Assembly (NCBI GenBank): GCA_963803575.1
Contig: CAWDMW010000001.1
Location: 1-64,000, forward strand
DNA: 64,000 nt
DNA from: CAWDMW01 sp963803575
GTDB taxonomy: Bacteria > Pseudomonadota > Alphaproteobacteria > Rickettsiales > UBA998
Reading direction: 5' to 3'
Part shown: positions 62,168 to 64,000 of the stretch, piece after piece
Numbering within the stretch: the first letter of the stretch is position 1
Layout: each line of letters opens with the position of its first letter
Notes under the pieces: model-generated
Told to the model about the DNA's origin: nothing
Seen by the model: the letters and a program-made list of their open reading frames with translations, nothing else
The model's database searches: none
Program-made: the position numbers and the translations under genes

Positions 62168-63319
62168 ATGATGATAGATGGAGTGATTGATTTAGGCTTA
62201 GGCAAACCACCTCAAGACACACGCGTAGTGGTGGCTATGTCCGGTGGGGTAGATAGCTCAGTGGTGGCGGCTTTGCTGCATGAATCCGGCTATGATGTGA
62301 TTGGCATTACACTGCAACTTTACGACCATGGTGCAGCTATCAGTAAGAAAGGAGCCTGTTGCGCCGGACAGGATATCCATGATGCGCGTTTAGTCGCTGA
62401 CCAGTTGGGTATTCCACATTATGTACTAAATTATGAAAGCCGTTTTCGTGAAAGCGTGATGGATGATTTTGCTGACAGCTACCTTGCAGGCGAAACCCCT
62501 ATTCCCTGCGTGCGCTGCAATCAATCGGTCAAATTCCATGATCTGTTGCAAACCGCGCATGAGTTGGACGCTGATGTCATGGCGACAGGACATTATGTAC
62601 AACGTATCAACACGTCCGGTGGCGTACAACTTCATGGCGGGCAGGACGCAGGTAAAGATCAAAGCTATTTTTTGTTTGCCACGACTCAACCGCAACTGGA
62701 GTTTCTGCGTTTCCCCTTAGGTGGTATGACCAAAGAGACTACGCGCGCTCATGCATTGCGCTTTGGTTTAGCGGTATCTGATAAGCCAGATAGTCAGGAT
62801 ATTTGTTTTGTACCCGGCGGTGATTACGCCAGCGTGATTAAAAAAATGCGCCCGGAAGCCTGTGCGCCGGGTGACATTGTGCATCTGGACGGCACCGTAC
62901 TTGGGCAACATGAAGGTATTATTCATTACACGGTTGGGCAACGCAAAGGCTTAGGCATTGCTTACGCTCACCCGCTTTATGTAATACGGCTGGATGCAGA
63001 AAAGCGTCAGGTGATTGTTGGCGAGCAATCTGCCTTAGCAACCACATGCTTCTTTTTACATGACACAAACTGGCTGGATAATTCCATTAAGCCAGATACG
63101 TCAGTTATGATTAAGTGGCGCTCCATGCAGACACTTAAACCTGCTCATGTGACGTTGCTGGAAGGCAATCGTGCGCTGGTAGAAACCGTTGCACCGGAAT
63201 ATGCGATTGCGCCCGGCCAAGCATGTGTTGTGTATGATGGTAGCCGTGTGCTTGGCGGGGGGTGGATCACGCGGCACAACCGCCAACCTGCAACCATACC
63301 CCAGCACAATGTGGCTTAA
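62168..63319 (+). CDS. mnmA: tRNA-specific 2-thiouridylase
   Basis: 383 residues. It adds sulfur to U34 of tRNAs for Glu, Gln and Lys. The PP-loop ATP site is VVVAMSGGVDSSVVAALL. The catalytic cysteines are in TPIPCVRCNQSVKFHDLL and DSQDICFVPGGDY. The C-terminal beta domains are complete. Start is ATGATG at 62168-62173; either Met is possible. Confidence 0.96.
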   Translation: MMIDGVIDLGLGKPPQDTRVVVAMSGGVDSSVVAALLHESGYDVIGITLQLYDHGAAISKKGACCAGQDIHDARLVADQLGIPHYVLNYESRFRESVMDDFADSYLAGETPIPCVRCNQSVKFHDLLQTAHELDADVMATGHYVQRINTSGGVQLHGGQDAGKDQSYFLFATTQPQLEFLRFPLGGMTKETTRAHALRFGLAVSDKPDSQDICFVPGGDYASVIKKMRPEACAPGDIVHLDGTVLGQHEGIIHYTVGQRKGLGIAYAHPLYVIRLDAEKRQVIVGEQSALATTCFFLHDTNWLDNSIKPDTSVMIKWRSMQTLKPAHVTLLEGNRALVETVAPEYAIAPGQACVVYDGSRVLGGGWITRHNRQPATIPQHNVA

Positions 63320-63342
63320 AAGTAATGCACGCTTATGAGCGT

Positions 63343-63370
63343 TGTCACATAGTGTAATGTAGATGTGACA
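63343..63370 (+). promoter_or_regulatory. Inverted repeat at the DUF2177 start
   Basis: TGTCACAT (63343-63350) and ATGTGACA (63363-63370) are perfect 8-bp arms with a 12-bp spacer, ending 2 nt before the ATG. It could be an operator or an RNA hairpin hiding the ribosome binding region, which otherwise lacks a clear AGGAG. Confidence 0.4.
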
Positions 63371-63372
63371 TT

Positions 63373-63771
63373 ATGGATTATGTGATTGGCTATATATGTG
63401 CGCTCTGCGTATTTTTATTAATGGATATGGTGTGGATCAAAGGTATTGCACAAGGGTTTTACCAGCGCAATATTGGCCATTTTCTGCGAGAAAAATACAA
63501 GCTGATACCAGCTATGTTGTTTTACATTGTATATATCGCGATACTTCTGCTCTTAACTGTTGTTCCAAACGTGGCGAATGATAATCTTACCTATTGCCTG
63601 ATTTCAGGTGCGTTAATGGGACTGGCATCTTATGGCACTTATGACATTACAAATTATGCCTTAATGAAAGGCTGGCCACTAAATGTTACGATCGTTGATA
63701 TGATATGGGGCATGGTAGTGTCGGCCACGTCTGCAGGCGTTGGGTACGCAGCCATTCAGTGGGCTACCTAA
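63373..63771 (+). CDS. DUF2177 family membrane protein
   Basis: 132 residues with four membrane helices. The C-terminal TYDITNYALMKGWPLNVTIV and DMIWGMVVSATSAG match DUF2177, a family of small membrane proteins of unknown function. The N-terminal FLLMDMVWIKGIAQGFYQRN is also typical. An inverted repeat precedes the start. Confidence 0.85.
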   Translation: MDYVIGYICALCVFLLMDMVWIKGIAQGFYQRNIGHFLREKYKLIPAMLFYIVYIAILLLLTVVPNVANDNLTYCLISGALMGLASYGTYDITNYALMKGWPLNVTIVDMIWGMVVSATSAGVGYAAIQWAT

Positions 63772-63778
63772 AAAAATT

Positions 63779-63805
63779 CCCGCAGCGCCTATAGGGCAGT
63801 GCGGG
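63779..63805 (-). terminator. Terminator hairpin for the minus-strand gene at the window end
   Basis: CCCGCA (63779-63784) and TGCGGG (63800-63805) form a stem with a 15-nt loop. On the minus strand it is followed by AATTTTTTT, so it most likely ends the partial gene at 63813. It may also stop DUF2177 transcripts. Confidence 0.65.
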
Positions 63806-63812
63806 TTGGATT

Positions 63813-64000
63813 CTAGCTATCTCCACGTGGACAACTGGTATTAGGTGATACATAGTCAAAATTATTGACTATGTATATGATGCTAGCCTTGTTTTCCTTG
63901 GAAAGGCTTTCTAGTTCAACAAGCAGTTGCTCATCAATACCAGAATATTCTTGATCAACTTCCTCGGATAGTACCACCGTACTGTTTATAAGAACAGCTT
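63813..64000 (-). CDS. Uncharacterised protein, C-terminal end only
   Basis: The minus-strand frame is open from the window edge to a TAG at 63813-63815 and gives 61 residues ending TSCPRGDS, including SGIDEQLLVELESLSKENKA. A terminator hairpin follows. The family cannot be recognised from this piece. A perfect 12-bp inverted repeat (63848-63876) lies inside it. Confidence 0.6.
   Translation of the reverse strand, partial: AVLINSTVVLSEEVDQEYSGIDEQLLVELESLSKENKASIIYIVNNFDYVSPNTSCPRGDS

Noticed and set aside
1..64000. CRISPR arrays, rRNA genes or further tRNAs
   Set aside because: No regularly spaced repeats, no rRNA-like blocks and no other convincing T-loop/acceptor pairs were seen on either strand by eye.

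Overview
The window is a dense bacterial chromosome segment, slightly AT-rich by eye. It most resembles a motile alphaproteobacterium that sits near the Rickettsiales or another deep lineage. Pointers to this are the rluD-rpoH neighbourhood, the CobS AAA ATPase near a J-domain protein and bolA, a NodT-type RND outer membrane factor, CsrA followed by a free-standing FlhB C-terminal-like protein, FliO and FliP, and a valyl-tRNA synthetase of the archaeal/rickettsial kind. Intact argJ, serB, pyrB and a cystathionine beta-lyase argue against a strongly reduced obligate endosymbiont. The species assignment is inference.

Layout. Bases 1-5650 hold a GGDEF/EAL protein cut by the window edge, exonuclease III, an overlapping serS-surE-pcm run and a heptad-repeat coiled-coil membrane protein. 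Next comes an orphan phage-type large terminase (5754-7181, minus), then cysS and a serB-argJ pair. From 10885 to 15443 lie a prepilin peptidase, rluD, rpoH and the flagellar run csrA, flhX-like, fliO, fliP and a small membrane protein. Bases 15451-23268 hold metC, a PAS-like protein, a TPR lipoprotein, pyrB, an unknown bicistron (DUF2610-like plus a 626-residue protein), an ArsR regulator, a coiled-coil protein and msrA.

Accessory region, about 23400-33400. It contains a frameshifted lipoprotein gene, a decayed IS1595-family element, a TetR regulator facing a complete RND efflux operon (membrane fusion protein, permease, outer membrane factor) across a clear palindromic operator, a truncated lipoprotein gene, an internally deleted second IS1595-type transposase and a gene remnant. 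A diverged direct repeat of about 97 bp brackets the region, and a tRNA-Val lies just beyond it.

Bases 33384-42501 carry a GNAT enzyme, tRNA-Val(GAC), an FMN reductase with a pirin, an MscS channel, a ZntB-like transporter, CobS, a DUF4394-like protein, a J-domain protein and BolA. Bases 42494-48985 (minus) form a compact type II secretion/type IV pilus-like operon: a GspE ATPase, a GspF platform protein and three AT-rich proteins that look like PilM/N (GspL), PilO (GspM) and PilP (GspC) counterparts. After that come an M23 peptidase, a Nudix hydrolase with an acyl-CoA dehydrogenase (a Fur-box-like palindrome lies upstream), an SLC13 permease paired with a TRAP-type binding protein, gmk, valS-lipB, an outer membrane barrel, mnmA and a DUF2177 protein. 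A partial minus-strand gene runs off the right end.

Most likely to be under-described: the compact secretion/pilus-like operon, the SLC13-TRAP pairing, the DUF2610/626-residue bicistron, the orphan terminase and the composition break inside valS. I found no CRISPR array, rRNA or complete prophage.
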